Assembly (NCBI GenBank): GCA_036873135.1 | Contig: JAPTYO010000007.1 | Span: 11,452,763 to 11,516,762 of the forward strand | Direction: 5' to 3' | DNA length: 64,000 bases | DNA from: Clarkia xantiana subsp. parviflora | Lineage: Eukaryota > Streptophyta > Magnoliopsida > Myrtales > Onagraceae | In this document: positions 47,448-58,203 of the stretch, one piece after another | Layout: each line of letters begins with the position of its first letter | Numbering within the stretch: the first letter of the stretch is position 1 | Made by a program: the position numbers and the translations under genes | Notes under the pieces: generated by a model | What the model saw: only the letters and a program-made list of their open reading frames with translations | The model's database searches: none | What the model was told of the DNA's origin: nothing

Positions 47448-49111
47448 TTTTTATTTTATGTATTATTATGTAAATTATGATTTTCTTAAAAATAATATAT
47501 ATTATTTTAGATGGATTGTTTTTAATTTTGCATTATGATTCAATTTGAGTGCAAAATTTAATTTTGATTCTCAACATCATTTTACACTAAATCATATGTT
47601 TTTAATATGAATAGTTTTTTACAAAATAGTTGCTTTTTTTTTTTGTTTCGTAATGATCTTGACTTGCTTCTTGGAATGTTTATATATATATTAAAAACCA
47701 AGCAAAAAGAGAAATTAGTGATATGGATTATATAATTTCCTAATTAGACAAAAAGTAAGAATGAACAAAATAATTTTTTTAGATAAATAATTTAATTTTT
47801 GGAAAAAATTAAAAATTAAAAATGGCATCAATCTGAAATTTCAAGAAATTACTCATTTTAATATAGCCATTTCTTATTTTTTTTTTTTATATATATATAA
47901 CATCATAAAATTTGACTAAATAATAATAAAAACTCTATGTAATAATAGCACTAACTATCTCCATGAAAATATAGCTAATTTTTTTTTATGTACAAATATG
48001 TATATATGTATCATTTTCTAAATAAATGTCATTATTATACCAAATATTTATCATTTCCATTTTGTGCTCATCCCACTAATAAATACATATTAAAACATCT
48101 ATTCATGATTTTCCTTAAATCAAATAATCAATTTGATATAATCGATATTAAATAAAATTTACTATAATTTACTATAATATCTACATACGGCAAAAATAAT
48201 TGTTGTTTTCAGTATAAATCTTCTAGTTGTTGAGAGTCCATTCATTTTACCAACCCTAATAAAAGATTTCTTAATTCACCTTCCACTTCCCATGACAGTG
48301 CCTCCATCAGACATAACCTAATTTCGTTCTCTCATCTACCCTCCCAAACTTTAATTTTTCCATGCCGGAGGTTTCGGGACTCCACCTAAAATCCATCTAC
48401 CAGAGGTTTAGTCGCAACAATCTTCCCGCCGATATCTTACGGAGGTGGATTTCGGTTGTCGTCGGGATCTTTTGAACTCGTAGATATGACCGCCAATAGT
48501 ACGATCTACATGGTCGGAGTCGTATCCGAAGGTGCAGTGTCGGTTGGGCAGCAGCTAGGTTGGCCAACGTCTATTTCTCTCACATTTCAATTTCAATCTG
48601 TTGCTGCGTTTCTTCTGCTGGTTTACCCCAATTCTAGGTTCCAAATCCTGAGCTAAGGTGTTGTATTTCTTCTAGGGTCGGCTGAGAGCGATCCTCATCC
48701 CGTGACACCCTCAAGTGTGTTAAAAAGTGGTTTTTTTAGCTTAGTTTTATGCTTGATTTCTCTGAAATCCATCCATTATTTCCACATATGCAGATATATA
48801 GATACTTCAGATTAATGTTGAAGAATGGTAAAAGACATACGTTTCATTATGTGTAACATAAATTCCTCTTTAATTGCTTCTGTTTTTATGCAAATAGATT
48901 AATTACATGTAATTGAATTTGCTTTTAATTTGTTCTTAAATTGCTTGCTTTTAATTTGCTTTTTTTTTTTTTGTAACTGTAGGTAGATTGAAACAATTAG
49001 AAGATAGATTTTTGTAACAGTAATTATCCACCTAAGAGCTAAGAACCAATGAGATTGCTCCGTGATGACGTGGCAGCTAAAGAACAACCCTAGTACCTAA
49101 ATTATATAATA
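47448..49111 (-). mobile_element. Probable body of the first Helitron
   Basis: No intact gene. AT-rich; about 48290-48660 is less AT-rich with open stretches (for example 48456-48656) that I do not recognise and that could be captured host sequence. Limits depend on the unplaced 5' end. Confidence 0.4.
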
Positions 49112-50142
49112 CTAGCGGCTAATCCCGCGCACCGCGCGGGTAAAAAAAAACTTATATATATATATAGTTAAAAGACTTAATTTATGGTATTTATTAACTT
49201 GAAGTGTATTTCAATAAATATTTTATAATTTTTTTGTCAAATCTTATAGATTAATTTAAAGTGTAGGCACCTCTAAATGAGCCCCTCAGTTTTTAATCAA
49301 ATTATCATTTACATTTTTAATCACTATAGATAATTAAACAGAAAATAATATATTAGTCTTTTATATCCCAATTTTTTCATTCAATATAGATAAATTATTT
49401 TGGTATAAATAATTAAATAGAATGTACACAAACCTTTTTTTTTTTTTTTTTTTTCAAAATCCTATTTTCGATTATATATTTAATATATATATATGTTAAA
49501 CTTATATAACCTTATAATTTTATGTCCATTAGAATTAATATAGATATATAAATTTGTAATTATACATTAATATAACTATCAATAATAATGGATTATTTTA
49601 CCATAAATATATTTAATAAAAATGTCAGGTGTAAAAAGTAAGATGAAATAATACTAATTATATGGGGAAAAATCTAATTATATTTCTATTAATTATTTAA
49701 TGAAAAATTAATATGAGCTTTACTCATGCATTTTAAGAATTATTATTTTTCTTAGTTAAGAATGTAGAGAGAATAAGATTTCATGTTATTACTCATGCAT
49801 GCCCCAACATTAATTAATAATTAGTAACGTAAGCATGTAGAATTGTAAAGATTAGACCGTTACCTTCTGAAGTAGATTTTTGAGGCCGTAAATTCTCAAT
49901 TTCACATTTTTCAAATCTTAAAGTTCATCTGCATCAATAGAAACAAACAAACAAAATTGTAAAATTGTATATACTAACACATGACATATAATATTCAAAT
50001 TATACAAATCAACTATGATTTGGAAAAAAAAAAAAAAAAAAAACTAAGATATGCCACCGTGATCCGCATGAGAAATAATATTCTCTCAATTCCAACAAAC
50101 CTAATTTTTAAATAGAAAACAAAGTTCTTGTGAGTATAATAA

Positions 50143-50200
<58 letters not shown>

Positions 50201-51624
50201 AATATTATACAACAATACAATATTTGGTATATATACTTACAAACGCATTCTCCTTTACAGCGGTAGGAAGCATGTTTCTATAATAAACTCTTCAGTCTAC
50301 TCTGTCTTATTGAGCCGCACGTCGAGACATAATACCTGACAACCTATTTACATAAATGAATTTTGGTTTAACTTGACGTGAAGCATTTTTTTATATAGAT
50401 TCTTGAAAATCTTTTGGTAAGGAGATTTTGAACAAAAAAAAATTAATAAATAATATTGATTAGGGCATTACCATTCTTTGCTGTGTAGAGAAAAGGAAAT
50501 CGTTTTTCTTTTGTAAATAAGGGAATGAAATCTTTGAAGCCTAGTAACTCGACCGCATACTTGAAAATATCATACACAAGATTAGACACTTCAAGTCATA
50601 ATATGAAGAAGAAGACGACGATTGGACTTGAGATCATATTTGGAGTTGGAGGTAATGGTGATATTAAACTTTCCCTAAAGACGGCAGTAATGCTGCCAAG
50701 AGTCCCAACCCTGCCTTCGACCTTGATGTTTGCTCTTATTTGAACTTCTCTAAGAAAGTTATGTACATAATATTGTTTTTGATGATGGGCTTGTGCAATC
50801 GATGACAAACAGGCTCCTCTTTTCTTGCATGCATTGGCACCGTTTTCTCATTACATATATGCATGACATCAACGGTAATGAGAGAATTGAAGAACCTCCT
50901 AAATAGCCAAAATAGGTCACCGTTAAAGCCAATGGAGATATATTTATAGGTTTGAAAGTTCTATGAAAAACAACTTAGGAGGTGACTTTGCATTTTGTTT
51001 GGGTGGCTAAAGGATGAGTCTTCGATAGGGGTTTTAATTCGACATATATTTATATATATATATATAATTGTGTATATAATATATTTTGTGTTTCTTTTAT
51101 TTATCGATATATTATATATTTTTTGTTTCTTTTATGGGGCGGGGCGATTGTTTATTATAATATATAAATATTATATTCCTTTATTGATTGTTCTAAATAT
51201 ATTGCTTATAATATATTTATACCATAAATTTCTATGAAACTTGTCAAACCATAAATTTTAATAATAAATTGATGAAGGTGGTTTTAGGAAGTATTAAAAA
51301 CACTAAACCGTAACTTTTGTTTATTATTATAATTTTCTATTAGTTGCTTATAATATATCATTGCTTACGTGGCGGCCTACCGTCTTCCAGAATCAAACTG
51401 TATAGAATTACTATTTAAAAGGAAACTTTAAATTAATTTGTTTCTTTAAATTGCATAGAACCCAAAATAGGAGATAAAAACACTTCTTAATTTTCAATCA
51501 ATCAATATTTTGTATCTAAATTTAGAGAACCCCTATTAAATTAGGAAATAGTGACTACGTGGACTGTACACATGTCGGCCAGAGGGCTTCCGATGCCGAA
51601 TTAATATAATATAGTAGATATAGA
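49112..51624 (-). mobile_element. Non-autonomous Helitron, 2.5 kb, both ends present
   Basis: Minus-strand 5' end TCTATATCTACTATATTA begins at 51624, preceded by A. The 3' end has a 7-bp hairpin CCCGCGC-ggt-GCGCGGG (49140-49124), then ATTAGCCG and CTAG ending at 49112, followed by T. Insertion between A and T is the Helitron rule. No Rep/helicase coding. The interior has a T run (49437-49454), a long TA microsatellite (50147-50195) and short frames without family match. Confidence 0.8.
50147..50195. repeat. (TA)n microsatellite
   Basis: About 24 TA units inside the Helitron. Confidence 0.95.
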
Positions 51625-53916
51625 TTCTCTCGCTGCCCTATAATAGAAAATCATCACTTCACCTTAGATATTAGATTTCGTGCTGAAGGTGAGTTTAAAC
51701 TTTTGTATATCAGATGGTTTTAATGTTTGATTTATCTTTTAGTATAATATAATTAAAATAAAATAAAAATAAAAGCTAAAACAAAAATAATAATTAAAAA
51801 AACGTCAATATAATTTATACGAAATTAGTACAACATAACCTGTATTTATAAACAAAATCTACTAAATAAAAAGATCAAAGTTTATATTTATACAATATGT
51901 TATATTAGAAAAGATAGTATAGAATAAAAATAATTTTTAATAGTCATGTTAAAAGAAAATTTATATATAAGATAAGATCAATATTATTATTATTCTTATT
52001 ATTATATATATATATGGATGTGTATGCATGTAGGTAGGTAATGAAGGATACAGTATAAAAAAAAAAAAATTTGTCATTGTCACCGAGAAAAAAAGATGGT
52101 CTTTTTATTATTAATTATTATTATTATTTTTTTTTTATTTTTTTTTATCGTGGTGCTGTGGTTTTAGAATTAATTGCCAATAAAAATAAATAAATTAAGA
52201 GAGAGAAAAGAAAATAAAAATGAGAGGAGATGTGTGGCTGAGATTGATAGAGTAGAAACCAAGGACAAACTAAGGCAGGTGATTTTCATCCCATTAATTC
52301 AATCAATTCGGAAAAAAAAAAAAAAACTCATCAATTTTAAGTTTTGCGCATCTATGAATTGTAGTAACTATAAAAAATAATGTTATACATGAAATTGGGA
52401 AAATTATGTAAGTCTTACAATATGTTTGAAAAAGATAGTTTTTTGTACCATTAATATGTTTTAAAATGTACAAATATTTAAAAATTAATGGTATTGGATA
52501 TTATTATTTTTCAATTTCCCATTCAAAATTATCGTCAAATTCAATTTAAATTTACAAATTCGTCGAGTAATTTTTCTAAATATTAAAATCAAGACCCAAT
52601 AACTTATACGTGCCCCTAACTCGATTAAGACTCAACTAATCCCGAATCGTTACCTGTCCAATTTGACTTAGTTGTAACATTTGTATAAGTAATTATTGTT
52701 TAGTTGTGATATTCTGAAAACTAATATGTTAAATTTGTATATTTGAAATGTAGTTAACAAAATTTTGGATAGATAATTTGAATAAATTACCAATTATTAC
52801 GTTTTGAAACATTTCTATTTTAAAACAAAATAATTTTAAAAACATATATGTCAAATACAGTTGTATGTTTTTAACGTAGCGGAACGTTCCCGCGTCTGTT
52901 TTACATAATTTTCGTAAGAAAATACGTTAAATCTTCAATAATAAAAAATGGCAAAAACGTACCCTATTTTAAGGGTGTTAGCTCCGCCACCGTCCATAAG
53001 CACCTGAAATGAAAACATAAACATGCACATGCCCATCACGTGTCGTCAGAATTGAGCAAGCATATAACAAATTTTCTATAAGTTCAACAAACCAATTGCA
53101 AATTTTCACAAAGTAAAGCTTACAACACAAAGAACAACATGCAAGTTTTTATCCTCTATTTAACAGCAGATCAGGCAGAGCTATCTTAGTATATAGGTTA
53201 ATTAGTAGTATCTAGCAAAAATATTAAGCTAGTAAATTATTCAAAACTCCCAAAGTTTATTAATTAAATTTTTTTTTTTTTTTCAAGTAATAAACATTAT
53301 GGGTTGGAGTTGGATGGATGCAGGGTCAGAATGGGGAAGTATTTGACACAGGTGAGGAAAGTGGGAATGGGGGCCAAAATGGAGAGCTTGGGATTAAGTC
53401 AAATATCGTAATTAGAACCACCTACTGTTTCATCCACTCAAAGCTCCATTGAGTGACTGAAAGGCAAAGCCTTGTTCTATACATATCTATATAGCTATAG
53501 CCTACTATATATGAATGAATCTACAACGAAGCTATGCTAACTCAGTTGCGAACGCTATAGCTGAGCTCACTAGGTTCATGTTTGTTGATTGTTCGAACTT
53601 TTTATTACTAGTATAGTATTTCTTTTTCTACCATGAAAGAATGAAATCTGTAAAGTTTCTATTTTTAGAGCGAGAGAGAATCGCTCAAGATCCAATCAGG
53701 AGTCTTACTGGACAAGGAAAGGAAACCACAAGAACTGGTCCAAAAATGGAAGACATAGAAACCAACTCCTCCGTACATTTTTTAGAGATATATCGTGTGT
53801 TCATTGATTATTTGACTGAAATTAGCAAAAATTAATAAATAAATTTAGGTATCCACCTCAAAGTTTGTGTTTTTCACCTTCCAAAACGAAATTTTGGAGA
53901 CGTGCTGTAAGTAAAC
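51625..53916. other. Intergenic region with dispersed repeat B copy 2
   Basis: No gene. Repeat B copy 2 at about 52395-52850. Homopolymer runs at 52058-52070, 52128-52147, 52313-52326 and 53272-53284. The last few hundred bases are the promoter side of the gene at 53917. Confidence 0.5.
52395..52850. repeat. Dispersed repeat B, copy 2
   Basis: Same word order as 29150-29620: ACAATATGTTTGAAAA, TTTTAAAATGTACA, TTTCTAAATATTAAAATC, TTTGACTTA, GTAACATTTGTATAA. Confidence 0.55.
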
Positions 53917-54446
53917 ATGTATAGATCAGCAAGCTGGAACAGAGATGAGGATTACCTCCACGCGCCGCCGCCCATGGCGTCGACGATCCTAAGGATGGCG
54001 TCCTACCAGGAACTAGGCGACCAGACTCCGCCGCGTGGCACCGTTTCGGAAGCAGCGAGGAAGGACAGATCTCGGTCGAAGTTCGCTGAGAACGCCGTCC
54101 ATGTCATCCCTCTCGTCCTTCTCCTTTGTGCCGCCACATTGTGGTTCTTCTCAAACCCAGGTAAACCTAACCTAACCCCACGCCACCGTTCGTTCCCCCA
54201 AGGTTTGAGAATTTAGCAAGCTGATCCCTTTACTTATTATGTACAATAATAATGTTGATTTGAATTGCAGAAGTGAATGTTATATCAACCAACGGCGGCG
54301 AATCAATTGCAGCAAGGATTGAAGGGATGACAATAGAAGGAGGAGACTTAGACACCGACATTGACGGCACTCAATCTACTAACCTCTTACCCTTACTGGA
54401 TGCTACTGATCCATCAAAACAACCCACCAAGGCAGCAACTTCTTAA
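53917..54446 (+). CDS. Small single-pass membrane protein of unknown function
   Basis: 139 residues from exons 53917-54160 and 54271-54446. The N-terminus MYRSASWNRDEDYLHAPPP is a motif shared by a small plant-specific family of unknown role (I associate it with Arabidopsis At4g16400-like proteins, from memory). A basic stretch (ARKDRSRSKFAENA) leads into one hydrophobic helix, VHVIPLVLLLCAATLWFFS (residues about 61-79), at the end of exon 1. Exon 2 gives an acidic, Thr-rich tail ending KAATS. Topology suggests a positive N-terminus inside the cytosol. GC-rich first exon compared with surroundings, as is common for plant first exons. It converges on CDC20 with only 167 bases between stop codons. 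Confidence 0.75.
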
Positions 54447-54613
54447 AAACCTCAATTACAAAATAAATTTGTATATGAATGTTGCACATGTTTTTGTATA
54501 TACATATATAAACTGTAAAAACAATACATTTCCTTTTGCATTACATATTTCGCCACATCGGTGTAATGTAGCTTACCATTTACAAAATTGGTTGGTTAAA
54601 TTTGAATTGTGTT

Positions 54614-56396
54614 CTAACGGATGCGGTTGACATGGGCAAAGGGCTCCGGGTTAGCCTTGGGTGCGGGCTTGGATGCGACTTCAGGTGCTCCAAAGACATT
54701 CCAGAACCTGAGTGTTTCATCAGCAGCTGCAGAGGCAACAGTGCATCCATCTGGGCTCTGAGCCATGAATAGAACCCTGGAGGTGTGTCCGGTGAGCTCA
54801 GCCATCTTCACCATTGAAGGGTATTTCCAGAGAGTGAGTTGATTCTGGGTGAAGCCGTGGGAGCTAAGCAACTCCCTCTCGTTCTTGTTCCACAGCAGAG
54901 CACACACTTGAGATCCAGTGTCGACCGAGTTCAAGCATGCTCCTGTGTGTGTGTTCCAGAACTTGATGCTTCTGTCTCCACCACCACCTCCAGATGCTAG
55001 CAAGTTCCCCTGGAATGGACACCAGGCCAATGCTTTCACAGCCGCTGTGTGTTCCTCAAACCTGCCATTCCCAACCAAATTCATACTTATTTCAAAAATC
55101 AAAACATTTTTTTTTAAACTGTTTTTCAAAAAAAAAAAAAAAATCATTATTTTTACCTGTGGAGCCATTGGGTGGGTGAGTTGGAGGATGCCATGGATCT
55201 ATCCCAAATATGGAGGAGATTGTCATTGCCACCACTGGCCAATTGCTGACCAGAGGCAGACCATTTGAGGCCACAAACCTCTTGGGTGTGTCCTCTGTAG
55301 GTCTCAACAATGTGTTCTCTTATTCTGACATCATTGTTGATGATCTGACCATCCATGCCACCAGTGGTTAGGACATGGTTGTTCCATGCCAAGGACCCAA
55401 CTCTTGATCTATGCCCTCCTTTCAATGTTCTTAACTGCACCACAATTGCAAAACACGACAACTTAGCAACCACTTCAACAAATCTCATCTTATTTCATTT
55501 GCTTCGGAAACAAACAAAAAACAAACCATTCTGTTAGCAGTAGAGTCCCAGAGCTGCACTTCAGAATTGTTGAAGCCAACAGCAATGTGGCGTCCATCTG
55601 GAGCCCAGTTAACGCTTGTAACTGGACCGACATCGTCTTCTACGGTGAGTAGTTCAGACGTCGATCCAGTGGAAGCATCCCACAGATAGACTGTGCTTCC
55701 AAGGGCGATGGAGAGTACATTGCTGTTTCCCCAGTCCATTAAGTTCAAATAGTAGTCATCCACAAGATCTGGTGCATCTAGTGTCCTCTCTGAACTCTGT
55801 TGATTACAATCATCAAATCAACAACAAGCAATTCATCAATACCATCTCGAATCAACACTAAAAGCAATGACAGCTAGGCTTGATTATCGATTGAATTCAA
55901 ACTAAGCTCACCTGGGGAATATTGCGACGAGGCTTGGCGGTTTTAGTCGGTTGAACAGACGAGAAGTGGTTGGGGATGGAATCGACGGGAGTCGGGGGTT
56001 TGTTCTTGAAAGCAAGAATCCTGGTGCGGTTCATGTTCAAGGCCTCCGCGAGCTTCTTCCTGTATGCTTCCTGAGACGGAGAGCTAGGAGCTGGGTTCTC
56101 TTTCTTACCTTCAGTCAGCATGTAGTGTGCATAATCGAAGTCCATAGCCGATCGGTTTGGAATAAATCTGTCCAACTGCAATTCAAATAACGGAGCAGCT
56201 AAATTCAAAGCGATCGAATAAAAAAAAACAATTTCTTCGTATAAAAATGAAGAGAATTAGGAATCAAAGATTAGTTCTTGTTGCTTACGTTTTCCCTGTT
56301 ACTGTTGGTTCTTCGGAGGACAAATTGTTCACGAAGAGGCGATCGAATTTGAGTGTTCATGTTTGATGAAGAACTCATAGATGATCCTGCATCCAT
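54614..56396 (-). CDS. CDC20: CDC20 / Fizzy, activator of the anaphase-promoting complex
   Basis: WD40 protein that recruits substrates to the APC/C in mitosis. Five minus-strand exons, 56396-56289, 56175-55912, 55796-55527, 55434-55157, 55061-54614, give 455 residues. N-terminal features: C-box DRFIPNR at residues 38-44, a KEN triplet at 61-63, and RILAFKNKP, a candidate MAD2-binding motif. The WD40 propeller follows ([111 protein letters not shown]). It ends in the Ile-Arg tail (NRIR) that docks on the APC/C. It closely follows Arabidopsis CDC20.1/20.2. MSA-like AACGG words upstream fit G2/M expression. Confidence 0.96.
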
Positions 56397-56624
56397 CACA
56401 ACAAGAAACAACTAGTGCGAAAAATATAATAAAGATTCAAGCAACAAGAACAACTAGAAATGGTCAGAGAATCCTGCAATCAAAAAGGTTAGGTAATCGA
56501 TGTATTGTATGCAATCAAAGAGAGGCAAGCAGAGCAAGGGCGTTTAAGAGCGTGATTAATCGTTGAGCGCAAGAAAGGGATAGAGAGAGTTAGAAGAAGT
56601 GAGGAGTGAATTGAATGGGTAGTG

Positions 56625-56632
56625 TTTATATA
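56625..56632 (-). promoter_or_regulatory. TATA box of CDC20
   Basis: TATATAAA on the minus strand, about 230 bases upstream of the ATG at 56396. Confidence 0.55.
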
Positions 56633-56737
56633 TGGCTGGCGGATTGATGGAAAGGGGAAATTAGCTAGGGTTTTGGTAAGAGAGAGATCTGCCAGATAAT
56701 AAAATAAGAGAGATATGGAATGGAAGTGAACTGGAGG

Positions 56738-56770
56738 CCAACGGTTTAATTTTGAAATATAGCCGTTGAG
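56738..56770. promoter_or_regulatory. Pair of MSA-like AACGG elements upstream of CDC20
   Basis: CCAACGG at 56738-56744 (plus) and CTCAACGGCTA at 56771-56761 (minus). MSA elements (core AACGG) bind three-repeat MYB factors and drive G2/M genes such as CDC20. The full consensus is matched only in part. Confidence 0.5.
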
Positions 56771-56847
56771 AAAGTAACTTGACAAATATACCCCCACTTC
56801 TCGGTTCAGTCGGGGAGTACTTTGCACCGGAAACTCTTTCGTTTAAC

Positions 56848-57399
56848 TAGTCTGACAATTTGTGACACGATACGAGTACGTACGAAAAAAAAACCGTGTT
56901 CGTGCTAGCATATGGCAAAACGATAACACGATAGCCCGAATACGAATAACACGATATAACATCCGTGCCGTGTTCGTGTTTGGGTATCATAACACGACAC
57001 GTACGATAGCACGATAAAATTGTGCTAATAAAACTAAATCTTAAGTATTTTTTGAGTAAATCATATCTATTACCTCCAATTAGTGGTTCAATATCTAGTG
57101 TTTGTAAACTCTATATTACTAACTTATGAATAACATATTAATTCATGGTTTTTTTTTTTATATATGAAGTTCATTATTTTGATTTTTGTTCAAAGATCTC
57201 ATATATATATATACAACTGAATATCATTCACAACACGATAGCACGACACGAACACATACGGAAATATTTGTGTCGTGTTCGTGTTTGTAAAATGTGGCAC
57301 GATAAGTTTAGCATGCGTGTTCGTGTTCAGTAAGTTTAGCACGACACGATCACTGACATGCACGATAGCACGTACGATAGCACGAATGTCTCTTCTACA
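56848..57399. mobile_element. Possible hAT-like element rich in CACGAACACG words
   Basis: Dense CACGAT, CGTGTTCGTG and ACACGAACAC words near both sides, an arrangement seen in some plant hAT MITEs. TTTAAC flanks both ends (56842-56847 and 57400-57405). Terminal repeats are weak, so limits are tentative. Confidence 0.45.
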
Positions 57400-57429
57400 T
57401 TTAACCAATTTTTTACTATCATGTAACTA

Positions 57430-57695
57430 ATTCATAACAGATAGGATGTTTGAAAAAATAATATATGATTATGAAAATTATAAAACATACAAATTGAAAA
57501 AGATTGTTTTTTAGTAATATATTTTATAATGTACACGTTTCAAAGTAATAATAATTTGTATTTTATTCATTCATTTATAAAAAATTAATGTTGAATATTT
57601 TTCAAATGTACAAGATTATCTTAGTACTTTTCAAAGTATTACAACAAAGCACTAATGATTTATACATGTGTAACAACTGAGTCAAATCAGGCTAT
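57430..57695. repeat. Dispersed repeat B, copy 3 (left part, split by copia)
   Basis: Shares GGATGTTTGAAAAA-like, TTTTATAATGTACA and CTGAGTCAAATC words with copies 1 and 2, and appears to continue at 63084 after the copia element. Confidence 0.5.
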
Positions 57696-57998
57696 TATTG
57701 AAAGTCTGAGGTGTATTTTGGCAAGTTGGAGTTGTTTATGACCATTATGTAATTCTGTTGTTGTTCTCTTTTGTACATGTTTTATTAGTTTGTGGTGTTA
57801 GTTCCTTCTTTGTAAGAACTTGGGGTTGAACTCTGGTTTTCGTAATTGGAGTTCCCCTAGTGTTATTAGGGGGATAGGGAGCCACTTGAAGGAACCTCCC
57901 TAGACGATCCCGCCATTGTTCTCTTCTGTTTCTTCATTTCCTCTCAAACCCTTTCCCATTCTAGGGTTAGGGTTTCAGTGACTTTCCAGAGTTTTACA
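57696..57998 (+). repeat. Copia 5' LTR
   Basis: 303 bp ending TTTTACA. Differs from the 3' LTR by about ten substitutions and one 5-nt indel (3' LTR has an extra TATAT-like insert after GTTCCCCT). Confidence 0.92.
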
Positions 57999-58011
57999 TG
58001 GCATCAGAGCC
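57999..58011 (+). other. Copia primer binding site
   Basis: TGGCATCAGAGCC, one base off the usual plant initiator-Met site TGGTATCAGAGCC, directly after the 5' LTR. Confidence 0.88.
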
Positions 58012-58203
58012 ATCGGAGGTAGTCTTTCCTCCACGATTCCGATCCTGAGCCTTCACCACACATCTCTTCCTTTAATTACCTCTTTTCCGCTGTGCGGCGC
58101 TTCGTCTTCTTCGCCCTCAGACGATTCACGACTTCGCGATTCGAATCGTTTTCTCGGACCTTCGCGATTATTGAAAGCCATATCATCTTCGCTGATTCTC
58201 AGA

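Noticed and set aside
56381..56827. Frames upstream of CDC20 on either strand
   Set aside because: They cover the CDC20 5'UTR and promoter (TATA box at 56625-56632) and match nothing.
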